Shown one piece after another: positions 1-11,500 of a stretch of 64,000 bases of DNA (positions within the stretch are counted from its first letter, which is position 1; each line of letters starts with the position of its first letter). The notes beneath the pieces were generated by a model. That model saw nothing but the letters and a program-made list of their open reading frames with translations. It did no database searches and was not told the origin of the DNA. The position numbers and the translations under genes are program-made. Where the stretch lies: positions 219,639 through 283,638 of the forward strand of contig NW_003546244.1 in assembly GCF_000090795.2 (NCBI RefSeq), given 5' to 3'. The stretch comes from Amphimedon queenslandica. Its lineage: Eukaryota > Porifera > Demospongiae > Haplosclerida > Niphatidae.

Positions 1-225
1 GAGACAAAAAGACACAGTAGTAGTAGTATCATTGGCAAGGGCCAGAGCATCTTGGGCAAGCCTTTGAAAGAATAGCTGCGAGTATATTTGAGAATGATAA
101 AGTACCACGAAGTAAAAAAGTAAAAAGAGAACTTCTACAGGAAATATCTTATACCTGAGTCCCTTCCAGTCTCTCCTAGATCCTCGACTAGCACTAGAAC
201 TTTCTTGCTGCACAGCGGAGTTCAT
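1..225 (-). CDS. SLC46-like MFS transporter, N-terminal fragment (tandem copy 1, cut by window edge)
   Basis: This is the 5' end of the first coding exon of a transporter gene that continues beyond the left edge. The frame is open for all 75 codons from the ATG at 225. It matches the start of the complete copy at 877-2558 almost base for base, with a few substitutions (for example Tyr for Asn in the first membrane segment). It contains the cytoplasmic N-terminus (MNSAVQQESS), the first TM segment and the start of the extracellular loop. Similarity to the second copy stops right at the start codon, so the two promoters differ. A hAT-type MITE sits about 20 bp upstream of this ATG. By analogy to the full copy it is a member of the proton-coupled folate transporter/SLC46 branch of MFS. 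Confidence 0.75.
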   Translation of the reverse strand, partial: MNSAVQQESSSASRGSRRDWKGLRYKIFPVEVLFLLFYFVVLYHSQIYSQLFFQRLAQDALALANDTTTTVSFCL

Positions 226-246
226 TTTAAAGCCCACCATCCAAGA

Positions 247-662
247 TAGTGCTGGGCGATATATCAAAATTCACGATATTTAATCGATATAATGTGGTAT
301 CGATACATATCAATATCGAAAAAAATTGAAGAAAATATCGATAACGAGGCCACGCCCACAAAATGGTTACATAACCTTAATAAATGGTTAATTAACTATA
401 GGAGTAACATCTCGAAAATTACTAAAATGTATTTTCTTGGAAAGTAGATGAAGTAGCTGAAGTATATGAAGCCAAAGAAGGTTTTTATAATGCTTTTCAA
501 TAATAATTGTTCTCAGAAATAGCTTTATTTAGCCATTTTAGTAATATTAAAGTTAATGGGTGTGGCTTAATAACTTATCGATAAAAATATCGATATCCTC
601 ATTTTTAGGCAATATCGTATCATATCGTATCGTTTCAAAATTTTCAATATCGCCCAGCACTA
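247..662. mobile_element. hAT-type MITE with 8-bp target duplication
   Basis: A 416-bp non-coding element begins TAGTGCTGGGCGATAT and ends with its exact reverse complement; the inverted termini stay similar beyond these 16 bp. It is flanked by a perfect 8-bp direct repeat, ATCCAAGA (239-246 and 663-670), the target-site length expected of hAT transposases. The interior is AT-rich with many ATCGATAT-like steps and no coding capacity, so it is a non-autonomous element. It lies between the start codon of the truncated MFS copy and the 3' end of the complete copy. Confidence 0.85.
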
Positions 663-876
663 ATCCAAGATCAAAGTAACCACAAAGTTGCTTTATTAGG
701 AGATGATTAATTTTAGTGGCGAGGAATAATACTAGATCTAATACCAGTAGATAATTTTGCAAACTATTTTTTCGGTTTCTAGAAGTATGTATGCTCATAT
801 TTGTGTGCTTTTATATTAAGTTAATTATTGCTGCCAAAATGCCCAAAAATGAATTAAAATAATTCAATTTTATTAG
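663..876. other. 3' flank of the MFS gene
   Basis: About 210 bp between the MITE and the stop codon of the minus-strand transporter. It is AT-rich and I see no gene; it probably holds the 3' UTR. Confidence 0.5.
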
Positions 877-2558
877 TTATTGATTGATGGTTGCACCATA
901 GTTGTTACTATTGGAAGCAAGCAATTTCTCTTCATCAACCAATTGGACAGGATTAGCCTTATGTACTTTTGCTTTAAATACATCAAAATACAGCAAAATC
1001 CTATAAAAAGGTAGTATATCTAAGTTTATAAAATAAATATCTTACATAACAAGTGGGATGTTTATTGCCCATATTCCAGCAGATACCCAAAATATGACAC
1101 CAGCATTGATATTATGACCATTAACAACTGCTTCGGGATGATATACTTCATTGAACAATATTGAAGCTCCACTTGAAGATACAGCTTCCAATGCAGATAC
1201 TAGAGTTAACACAGAACCTGAAAAAAGATAAGTCTTTCGTCATTAATTAGTTTAATGGTATTTTCCCTTACCATATAATTTTGGGCTGACATACAATGCC
1301 AACATAGATCGCATTACAGGAAACCCAATGTCACGGATGCTTAAAAATCCTCCAACTACATAACATCAAACATGAATATCATAATTGTTTTGTAATTTCT
1401 CACCTACAAACATTTCCCATGTTTTCCTTACAAACCCAGTTAACACATTGCATATTACTGCAGTAAAAATAGGAATTAAAATAATAAAGTGCTTCCAAAA
1501 TTCCAAAGAGATTAAAATAGGACAGAGTATAAGTAGCGAAAGTGCATTTAAAACATTAAAATAAGCTCCATAATAAGATATAAAACGATACGACCATTCC
1601 AAGGTTTGTTGTATAAAAAATAATTGATGATTTCACCACTGCCAATTTCACATAACGACTCTAAGCTGATGACTATACACAAGAGCCACACCCTCCACCA
1701 GTTTGAAAACCCAATAAAACTTGGTATAAAAAATATCTTGACTCCATTAAGTAACTTTATAAAGCCACGGTTCTCATTAACTCCATCATCAATTCTCACT
1801 TTTTCTTTCTTCATCGGCTCAGGAAAAAATGCAAGATAAACCAAACAGAAAATTGATGTACCAATTATCAATAACACAGGTGGCACAAAATCACAATTGT
1901 CACTCTGTAGCCAGTTGTACCCAATCAAGAAACTCATAATAGTTCCAAAAGATATGCAACTTTCGAGGATCCCCATACGAGCTGCCAGCCATTTCTTGGG
2001 TGTCACATCGGATGCAGCAGCAAATGCAACACCAGTCATGGTAGCATATCCTCCTCCTAAACCATACACTGCCATACAGAGCAGATTATAGTACAAGTTC
2101 AACTTGAAAACCACAAAAACCAATTGCAGTATTCCAGCGAGAAGTATAGCAATGAAGAGAACAAAGAAAATTGGCTTACGACCAACTATATCAGAGAGTG
2201 GGCCATAAAGTAATGCCATCAATGAACCAGCACTCAATGATATGACCTCATTGTACATGTTGAAATGATTAGCACCAGTTTGCACCTTCTCAAAGGTAGC
2301 ATTGCTTGTGCGATTGACAATGTAAGTTTGGTTGAGACAAAAAGACACAGTAGTAGTAGTATCATTGGCAAGGGCCAGAGCATCTTGGGCAAGCCTTTGA
2401 AAGAATAGCTGCGAGTATATTTGAGGATGATAAAGTACCACGAAATTAAAAAGTAAAAAGAGAACTTCTATAGGAAATATCTTATACCTGAGGCCCTTCC
2501 AGTCCCTCCTAGATCCTCGACCAGCAGTAGAACTTTCTTGCTGCACAGCGGAGTTCAT
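877..2558 (-). CDS. SLC46-like MFS transporter (tandem copy 2), with an apparent 1-base frameshift
   Basis: Five coding segments read on the minus strand: 1404-2558, 1272-1355, 1046-1217 and 877-1000, with the first split by a frameshift near 1600. The product has about 12 hydrophobic segments and the MFS signature loop GPLSDIVGRKP after TM2, followed by a glycine-rich TM4 (YGLGGGYATM). The large glycosylatable loop after TM1 and the YNKP...EWS-type motif before TM7 point to the SLC46 (proton-coupled folate transporter-like) branch; the substrate cannot be told. The frame shifts at NKP|LEWSYRF: the upstream frame runs out about 15 codons later, and the downstream frame continues with good MFS sequence for the rest of the exon. 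There is no splice site there, so one base seems to be missing, either an assembly error or a real pseudogenising lesion. Confidence 0.75.
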
Positions 2559-2649
2559 TTTTAGAGCTATGCCTTATAGCTTAATTAATATGTGAGGGCG
2601 GGGTTTGTTTGTTTTGACCACACCTTTAATCACTCAGGAGTCAGCAGTA
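2559..2649. promoter_or_regulatory. Head-to-head intergenic promoter region, MFS / TM2-like gene
   Basis: Only 91 bp separate the start codons of the minus-strand transporter and the plus-strand TM2-like gene. It contains GGGCGGGG (Sp/KLF-type GC box, about 2608) in otherwise AT-rich DNA. A shared, bidirectional promoter is an inference from spacing. Confidence 0.5.
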
Positions 2650-3704
2650 ATGGTGGAAAATTTGGTAAACTGTTTCTTGTTGCTGCTTGTTCTACTGGTT
2701 TCAGTCTTAAATGGACTACCAACCCGGCCAGAACTCACTGTTAGAGACTCTGCAGTTAGGTAAATGTAAAATCTTATTATGAATTTATAGCATCACTAAT
2801 TTATTAACAGTTACAACCAATCATTTGAGTGTGTGACTGCATCTGAATGTTATCCTCCTGATGTGACAGATACCAGTCTCATTTTGTGTGTGCAAGGAGT
2901 CTGTCTCTGTTATCCTTGTTTCCAGTTTGACTCTGGGACTGGGAAGTGTTCAGTATCACAATGTTTTACATATGAACCAGCTACTGACGAATGTGTCGAT
3001 AATAGAAAAAGTCAAAGAGAAGCGTTCCTATTTTCTTTCTTTCTCTCCTCTCTCGGCGTCGCTAATTTCTACATAGGCGAAATCATATTGGGAATAATAC
3101 AACTATCAATTACTCTTTGTTTCATATGCGTATGCTGCTCTTGCTGTTGCTATATGTGCTGCCTAGTCTGTAGCGAGGACTCATGTACCTGTTGCTTCAA
3201 TGAAGTAAGTTATAGGCTATGCGTGAGTGCATGTACATAGCTCCATTACAACAAGCAATATTATTAAGGAAAGAGATCTAGTTCTTCTGTTACAATTGCA
3301 TTGGTAGCATAGATAGGCTTGTTGATGTATCATCACTTGACTAACTCGTGAATATTTATGCCAATATTCACTGTTGTTCCATAAGGGGCGTAGCATCATT
3401 GCATATGTCACATGCTGTGTCGGCATGTTTTTTTCTAAAAACAGCAGCCCTATCAACCCACTGATTTTTTTTACATATTACCAATTTACAATAAATATTG
3501 CAACATCTAATGAAATTGTGATTAATGATTGTTCTGGTATGTTTATAGGATAGCTTCTTGCCAGTCTGTACTCTCGTCTCTTTTGTCAGTATTGGATTTT
3601 CTTTATTGTTGACTATAGCTTGTTGGTGGATTGTCGATCTCATTGTATTCATCTTAAATGAAAGAAATGCTGGAGATGGTTGCACACTTAGAAATAACTT
3701 ATAA
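2650..3704 (+). CDS. TM2-domain-like cysteine-rich membrane protein, paralogue 1
   Basis: Three exons: 2650-2759, 2811-3204, 3549-3704, about 220 residues. A hydrophobic signal peptide (FLLLLVLLVSVLNG) is followed by a cysteine-rich extracellular domain with paired Cys, then DNRKSQREAF leading into a first TM hairpin (LSSLGVANFYIGEIILG), a run of cysteines (CVCCSCCCYMCC, probably membrane-proximal and possibly palmitoylated), a second long TM segment and a C-terminal WWIVDLIVF...GDGC. This is the layout of TM2D-type proteins: signal peptide, ectodomain, TM2 domain. The canonical D-R-F-Y-L-G core is here A-N-F-Y-I-G. Two paralogues follow immediately, so the family has expanded locally. Function is unknown; TM2D proteins in flies modulate Notch signalling, but these are too divergent for that to carry over. 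Confidence 0.75.
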
Positions 3705-3801
3705 CAAATTTTTTTTATTACTGTGTCATTTTTAATCAAAAATTATAGTTATAGTCTAATTATTCATTGATTACTTCCTGTTGCATCTAAAGACTGAAAA
3801 G

Positions 3802-4557
3802 ATGCACAGTTCACTGCTTCTTGCTATCTCCTTTTTCTCCTTGTCTCTTGTAGCTGGGACGCCTCTTGGGAGTGAAAGGTATGTCCAAAGTCCTTGATAA
3901 GCCAAATAGACTCTAAACTATTGTATCAATTGGTAGTATCGATATCCAAACTCGTCAGTCACGGAATTGCTCTTTTTGTTTTCCTCCCGGAGTGACAACA
4001 GTGCCTACAAGCCTCATTGATTGCCCTAATGATAGGTGTGCCTGTACTGAGTGCTTCAGTGTCAATACCACCGCTAATGTATGTGAATATACTGTCCCAT
4101 CTCCCTCTGATTGCTATTATTACAACGAGGCAACACTGCAGTGCATAGATAACCGTAAATCTCAAGTAACTGCATTTGCCCTCTCTCTCACGCTGTCCGG
4201 ATTTGGAGTCGCAAACTTCTACATAGGTCAGAATGGGCTTGGTGCAGGCCAGCTGGTACTATTCCTTAGTATCTTTGTGATAGTTTACATCATTGCATGC
4301 ACCCCTTGCTGTGCTATCTGCTGCTTCCAGGCAGAAAACATAAAAGTGAGCAATCAGCTACATTCCAGACTATAAACTTAACCTTATTATCTTTCCTATA
4401 GGGGTCCATTGTATTTATTTGCTTTATGCTTGTGATGATTTTACTCATAATTGCCATCTCTTTTGGCATAACTGGTTGGTGGATTGCAGATGCCGTCATA
4501 TTTGGAACCAACAAGCGAGATGCTGGCGATGGCTGTCCCTTAAAACCAGACCTTTGA
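3802..4557 (+). CDS. TM2-domain-like cysteine-rich membrane protein, paralogue 2
   Basis: Three exons: 3802-3878, 3937-4345, 4402-4557, with the same intron positions and phases as paralogue 1. A signal peptide (SLLLAISFFSLSLVAG) precedes a Cys-rich ectodomain with the segment DRCACTECFSVNTT, shared with paralogue 3 (GRCACTACFMLNTT). The TM2 hairpin reads SGFGVANFYIGQNGLGAGQL and the end reads WWIADAVIFGTNKRDAGDGC. It lies in tandem 97 bp downstream of paralogue 1. As in its relatives, the Asp-Arg of the usual TM2 core is Ala-Asn. The role is unknown. Confidence 0.75.
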
Positions 4558-4809
4558 AGAGACTATATGCAAGAGTGTATGACCCAATGCCCCATATCAT
4601 GTATACTCTTGCTAATTAAAATTGATATTACTGTAATGCCATACTGTAGCTCGATCTGTAATATTTTATTTTATTTCTTTTAAAAAACAATACAATTTCT
4701 TTTTTTTAAACAATAGTCTATTTTATTTATTAAAAAAAAAAACAATAATATGAATGAAAAATAGCTAATACAAACTATAATAATTACGCTACTGTATAAA
4801 AGTTAGTTT
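4558..4809. other. Convergent 3' region of TM2-like paralogues 2 and 3
   Basis: About 250 bp of A/T-rich sequence with A- and T-runs, probably the two 3' UTRs facing each other. No gene seen. Confidence 0.5.
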
Positions 4810-5439
4810 TCAAAGGTTTTCAATTAGGTAGCATCCATCTCCATTCGTACGTCGGTTGGTACCAAAGTACACAAGATCAGTGATCCACCATGCAAAGAAC
4901 ATCATTGACAGGAGACAAGTTGGCACAGCAATGAAACAACAGACACCCAATTTTGCTGCTTTGTTGTCCTTGTCTTTGACACATTCCTTAGCACATCGTC
5001 CAACGCAGCTCATTGCACAGAGTATGATCCCAAAGATAAGCTGAGGGACTGCAAAATCGTATCGTTCAATGTAGAAATTTGCTGCACCAGTCCAGGTTAG
5101 GAAGAATGACAAAAGGAATGCTGTTAATTGCTTTTGTCTTCTATCAATGCACCCGTTATCCGAATTCTGATCATTGGGATCATAAGCAGTGCATGGAGGA
5201 TCCAGATAGCAGCGATTGGTGGTAGTGTTGAGCATAAAGCAGGCAGTGCAAGCGCACCGTCCATTGTTACAGGTTACACGATTAAGAGGAATAGTGACGT
5301 TTAGGAGACTTTCTGGATTGCAATCTGTATCATCGACGCATTGATTATTAACCTGGCGGAGCTCAAAAGGTATGGCAGTGGCTGTAGCAGCCAAAAGCAA
5401 GAAAGAAACGCAACAAAACAGAGTAAGGGCCGACATCAT
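4810..5439 (-). CDS. TM2-domain-like cysteine-rich membrane protein, paralogue 3 (intronless)
   Basis: A single open frame of 209 residues from the ATG at 5439. It has a signal peptide (LTLFCCVSFLLLAATATA), a longer Cys-rich ectodomain, DRRQKQLTAF, then a TM2 hairpin TWTGAANFYIERYDF and a C-terminal WWITDLVYFGTNRRTNGDGC. It is clearly related to the two plus-strand neighbours but has no introns where they have two, which suggests retroposition or intron loss. The glycine that normally follows Y-I/L is Glu here. A TATA-like element (TATAAAAG on the minus strand, 5492-5499) lies about 55 bp upstream. Function unknown. Confidence 0.72.
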   Translation of the reverse strand: MMSALTLFCCVSFLLLAATATAIPFELRQVNNQCVDDTDCNPESLLNVTIPLNRVTCNNGRCACTACFMLNTTTNRCYLDPPCTAYDPNDQNSDNGCIDRRQKQLTAFLLSFFLTWTGAANFYIERYDFAVPQLIFGIILCAMSCVGRCAKECVKDKDNKAAKLGVCCFIAVPTCLLSMMFFAWWITDLVYFGTNRRTNGDGCYLIENL

Positions 5440-5544
5440 TGAAGTGGATGAGTAACTTGATGAGTGATGACCAAAAATTATTCATCAAGATCTTTTATAA
5501 ACTAAATTTAATCAGCCCCGCCCAACTCCGCCTACAAAATAAAA
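5440..5544. promoter_or_regulatory. Head-to-head promoter region, TM2-like 3 / SART1
   Basis: The 105-bp gap holds a TATA-like box facing the minus-strand gene (5492-5499) and a CCCCGCCC GC box (5516-5523) about 22 bp before the SART1 start codon. Confidence 0.5.
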
Positions 5545-8500
5545 ATGGGGAATGACAAGGAGCACAAGGATAAAGATAAAAAGAAAGACAAGAAGGAAAA
5601 GAAAAAAGATAAGAGCCACAAAGAGAGATCTAGTCACAGCAGACACAAACATGAAAAAAGCAGACGTCGCACAGGCTCAGATAACTCAGATGAAGACAGG
5701 GGGCACCATAAACATCGCCATCATGATAGTGATAGAAGTAAGCACTGTACATATACGTACCTAGTACTGGCAGGCCTTTATATTAATATTACAAACTGTG
5801 ACGGAATCCTTACGGGCTTGTTTTTGTATTATAGAGAAGTCCAGGGGTCACCAAAGGGATGAGAAGAGAAAGAGAAGTCCAAGTGCTGAATCAGGGGAAA
5901 GAGAGATATCGAGGTAAGCATACTAGTATATATATATATACATAACTATTAATAATTATTGGTGACATTCCTGAGACCTATCTAATTATGAAAAAGTAGT
6001 TATTATAATAACTACTATAAAGTGCATTGCTGATAAGGAAATGTTTTTCATTAAGGAAATGACATAATCTAATATCGCAGGTCAAAGTATTATGACAAAA
6101 CCAATGACAGTATCAGTACATCTATATTCACGATAAAAGGTTGTGACCTTATACTCACTCACGACACTTTGATCTTAAAGTGATTCTTGTTATGCTGCAC
6201 CGTCTTCATCGTGAATTGTTGTTTGTGCCTTGTGACATTATACATTTTGTAATTTATTGTTTTTGATAATAAGCAATGCAAATATCTTATTATTATTACT
6301 ACCGTATAACGGGGAATTGGAAGGAATTAAATTTGGCAAATTTACATTCTGACAGCCATTCGCCAAAATAAAAACCCGCCATTTTGAGCCATTATGTGCA
6401 TGCTCAATGGCACCTGGCCACAAATTTGCCAAATTAAAATCCACCAATCACCCAAAATTTAACAATTCGCCAAATTTTACTCCCTCCAAAATTTCCCGCT
6501 ATATGGTATTATAGTAAACAGCTGAAAATTGAGACAGAGGACTTCAATGATGGTAGCACTCTTGACGATACCTTAAGAAGACAAGAAGAAAGAAATGAAG
6601 GGACCGGAGGAGAAGGAGAAATGGAAAAAAGAGGAGGAGGAGGAGGTGCTGGCTTAGAACTGAGTATTGAAGAGACAAAGTAAGTCAAAGTCAGTTTTAT
6701 TGGTATTGCTCATTATTATTGTTTCATTGACTAGTAAACTGAGGCTTCAGTTGGGGCTGAAACCACTTGATGTTGGGCCAAGGACAGGAGGAGAGAGTAA
6801 AGAAGGAGAGAAGACTGACAATGACACTAAAGGTAAATTGTATTAGCGATTACGTGTACATGTACAGCACCTATACTTATTATAAGTGGTATTACTCATT
6901 GCTGTACTGGTGTAATAGTTTATTTGATAACAATGACTATAGCAATAGTAACAGTAACTATTTGATGCGTCATTGTTTTGTAACTGACAAGGTCAATTCA
7001 ATTAGTATAAAGCAATGGTCTGTCAAACTGTCACCCAGATGAGTAGATACTGTGAATTATAACAATGAAAACATACACACACTTTCACTTCTCTTATCCA
7101 CTGACTGTCTCTATTACATACATCAAGAATGCAACCACCTTAGTTGACCTTACATCATATACAAAAAAGAAAATGAGAAAAAGAAATGGATATCATTTCA
7201 ATAATTTTTATTTAGAATTTTATTTTACTCTTAAAGGGCTCCTACTTGTGTATAGCAGTGATATATAGCTATTATATGCATCAATATATTGTATAATGCA
7301 CTACACACGGAACTATGTACATGCTTACATGCAGATGTACATGTATACTTAGCACTACAGTATAGTTTGACATGATTAAGCTGCTGCATTTTTGTTAGAT
7401 AATGAAGAAGAGGAGGAAGAGGAAGCTCCTAAGAAGAAAGAAGACGTTCACGTTCCAGCAAAGAACATCGGAGAAGAAAAAAAAGCTGAGAAGGTATTGC
7501 CCTGTCTCACACTAATAGAAGGCTTTACTCTAATGCATGTGCCTGTAGATAAGAGAGAAATTAGAATTAATGAGAGAATCACGTAATCTGGCAAGGAAGC
7601 TAGCTACAGTACGTGGACTAGGACAGGATACGAGCACTGATGAGAGTGCTACAAACTGGGTAACAAAAATGAGGGAGAAAGAAAGGGAAAAGAAACTAGC
7701 TGAACAAAGGGTAAGGAAAGTAATTCATGCACTGCATGTGCAATTGTACATGTGCATGTTCTGTGTGTTTTGTCAGTTGTCAAGCCTCAGGTCCATCAGT
7801 GTAAAAGTGATTCAGTAAAGTAGACCTTTGATGATGGAGTTATATGTATGTATTAGCTAATGGACATTGAGCAAATTAATGCTACAGTAGATATTGAATT
7901 ACTGCTTAGCTAATCATCTCCTGATTCACACTATTGACAGCATTATCAATAAGATTCACACCTGCATCACTATAGCTGACACAATGTATTTATAGACTCA
8001 TCACTTAATATTATAATAATGATAGTATAATAATGGTTGGTGTCATTCATAATGACCACTTTTAGGCTCAGCTACTGGAAGAGATGGACGGAGGATATGA
8101 CGAAAATGAGGAGAGGGTGGAAGAGACAAAGAAAGACAGTTATTCGTCGCATAATTTAGCCGGACTCACTATTGAGCATAAGGAGGACAGGTTTCAAGAA
8201 GGAAGAGACGTCATATTGACACTTAAGGACACAAAGATACTTGATGATGGGGAGGATGTACTCGTGAATGTAAGCATGATTGATGATGAGAAAGGACAGA
8301 GAAATATTGAAATGAAGAAGAACCTTCCTGGCTACCAGCCCTACGAAGAGGAGTTTGATGAATATGGCAATGTAAGAGGAGGGATAATATAGTTGTGCAA
8401 CACTTAGTGTAGTTTAATGGGTCTGGGTACTAATTAAAATTTTTTAGTGTACTTTCCCTTCTGAACAAACACGCAATACATGTAACATATGATGCGTATC

Positions 8501-11500
8501 ACTCCACTGACCTCAGTGACCCATTTTTATTGCATTTTCTGATGTTGTGTAGAAAATCTAAGCTGATTCTGATCGTAATTGGATTTTTAAGAATTTTATA
8601 AAGTTGCTTCAAAATTTTGTTAAGTAATAATTGGGTTAAAATCTAGTCAATATGCACTAGTTAGTTGTACAATAAATTAAATTATATTATAGTATACTAA
8701 TTTATAATGTCCTCCTCGTGTCTTTATGTAGCCCATCACTCGTAGTCTGTTATATAAGTATGATGAAGAGATTGAAGGACAAAAGATACACAAGTTTACT
8801 CTTGGTAAGATTACTCGTGTACATGTATGTATATAATGATTTTATGTAATCTCTACAGGTGATACTGGCCAGTATGATGTGGGTGACCTCCAGAGAGAGA
8901 AAGAGAGAGCACGCGAAGTCCTCGAGCAGAAAGCAATAGCTCTGGATTTGCCTCAACTTAGCGTGGCTTCAGAGTATTACACAGAAGAGGAGATGGTCAA
9001 GTTTCGTAAGAGGAAGAAGAGAAAGAGAAAAGAGAAATTTAAAGTTGAAGACCTTGTTAGTTTGGATAACGAGGGAGGAGGAGGTGATGGCAGAGATCAT
9101 GGCTCAAGGCAAAGAGATGCTATCAGTGATGAGCCAATGGAAACTAACATTAAACCAGGTGACTGAATGTGTGCATGTACATCATAGGATTTAATGACAT
9201 TGCTCATAACTTGAAAATTATTTGTCAGAATAAGCTCAAACTTTCTACACAGTATAAGAAGGACATCAATATGTATAAGAAAATGTAATAAAAATTTGGG
9301 GTGATTTCGGAGCCATTTTTTGGAAAAAACCATGGGCTATATATAGCCTTGGGTATTTTTTAGATTTTTGATGTTTTCTTAAAATGGCCGTAACTTGAAA
9401 AATTGAAGTTGGAATCAGCTCAAACTTTGTACACAGCATAAGTACATCAATATGTATCAGAAAATGTAATAAAATTTTGGAATGATTTCGGAGCCATTTT
9501 TTGGAAAAACCATGGGCTATATATAGCCTTGGGTATTTTTTAGATTTTTGATGTTTTCTTAAAATGGCCGTAACTTGAAAAATTGAAGTTGGAATCACCT
9601 CAAACTTTGTACACAGCATTAGGACATCAATATGTATCAGAAAATGTAATAAAATTTTGGGGTGATTTGGAGCCATTTTTTGGAAAAAACCATGGGTTAT
9701 AAGCCTTGGGTATTTTTCAAAATTTGGCATTTTCTTGAAATGGCTATAACTTAAGAAGTTGAAGGCGGAATCAACTCAAACTTTCTACATAGCATAAGGA
9801 CATCAATATGTATCAGAAAATGTAATAAAAAATTGTGGTGATTTTGGAGCCATTTTTTTGGAAAATTTTGGCATTTTCTTGAAATAACGTACTATACTAT
9901 TAAAAATGCATATTGATCCCTTTATGAGGAAATTTGAGCCAATTATGACAGTTATGTCATGTATGTGATCATGTGATAACATTTGATTATTATTGAGCCT
10001 ATGACTACATGTATAGATCCTTCATTACTCGATGACACTGACACAACAGTTGACACTGCTTTAGAGAGGTACTCATTATATTATACAAGTATACTAATAT
10101 ATAGTTATAATTTATTTTATAGGACAAGGCGTTTGTTAAAGCGCAAGACTGCAGTACCAGACACTACTGGGGCAGCTCGAGTTGCCTCTATGCTTGTTCC
10201 TAAAATAAAGACAGAGAAAATGGAGGACGAAGATGAAGAGAGATTGGCTGGAGAGGCTGAGAATGGACTGATAGTTATTGATACTACAGCAGAATTTTGT
10301 AGACAAATAGGAGAAGAAGAATCTGAATTAGACAAAAGTATATACATGTGCATGTACAGAATATGCTTGTAGCCATTTCTTTATGAAGTAGCATGTAGAC
10401 ATGTACTATAAGTACATGGTCTTTGGCCCCGTCCAACCAAAAAATAACAGAGTGTTTCTCTGTTTGCTATTAGGTAAATGGAAGAATGTTGGGGACACAG
10501 AGTTAATGGTATGCCATACTGTGTAATTAATACACTATTGTGTACTGATATTTATGACAAACAGGAAGAAGGAGATCAGGATATTGATGGTGGCTGGTCT
10601 GAGATTGATCCCAACAACAAGCAAAATGAGACTACACTAGAAGTGAGCAATGGAAAGAACTGTAGATTATTTAACTCGTTACTTAGAAACCCGACGTCTT
10701 AGAACTGGAAGCTAAGACGCATTTGACTGGAGTAGCAGCTGCACTTCAGATGGCTACCAAGAAAGGTTTTATAGACTCTGAGAAAGATAAAGAAGCCATT
10801 AAAAAGAAGAAAGGAGACTCTAAGACCATTATTGAAGGCCTTGGGACAAGAGATTGGTAATAGCTACCCCATCTACATGTATGCATACACTCTACTGTTG
10901 AATTGATTGATTGATTTCTTGATTGATTAATTCCTGATTCCTTGATTGATTCCTTGATTGATTGATTGATTGGTTCCTACATTTATAGGGAATATGAGAG
11001 AGACAGAGGACGCGAGAGGGAGAGAGATAAGTAAGCAAAATTAAGTTAAATGTTTTGGTTGGATGACTTTTCTCCTCAGAGACACTCATGGGAGGGATAT
11101 GGCATTTGTAGAGAAGAAGGACTACGTGCCTGAAGTTAACATTGAATATGTGGATGATCATGGAAGACTCCTAACAGCTAAAGAAGTACTTAAAAGCACA
11201 CACACACACACACACACACAGTATTACATTTACTGTCACTTTGTTGGTTGTAGGCATTTAGACACATGTCACACAAATTCCATGGGAAAGGTCCAGGAAA
11301 GAAGAAAGTTGAAAAACTTATCAAAAGAAGAAAAGAAGATGTGGTAAGGAGAAACAACAATGCAATGAATGCATTATCTTTATTTTTTAAGCTTCTTGAA
11401 GTGTTTTTTTAATATTAATGTTATTCCTGTTTTAGCTTCTTAGTAAATCTGATGCTGGTGATACTCCATTACAGTCGCTTGAGTTACTGCGTAAGAAACA

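Noticed and set aside
9266-9730. A 154-codon open frame on the minus strand with a repeating [14 protein letters not shown]-like peptide
   Set aside because: It lies wholly in the satellite array; the ~180-bp period is a multiple of three, so one stop-free unit stays open. It is inside a SART1 intron and shows no gene structure.
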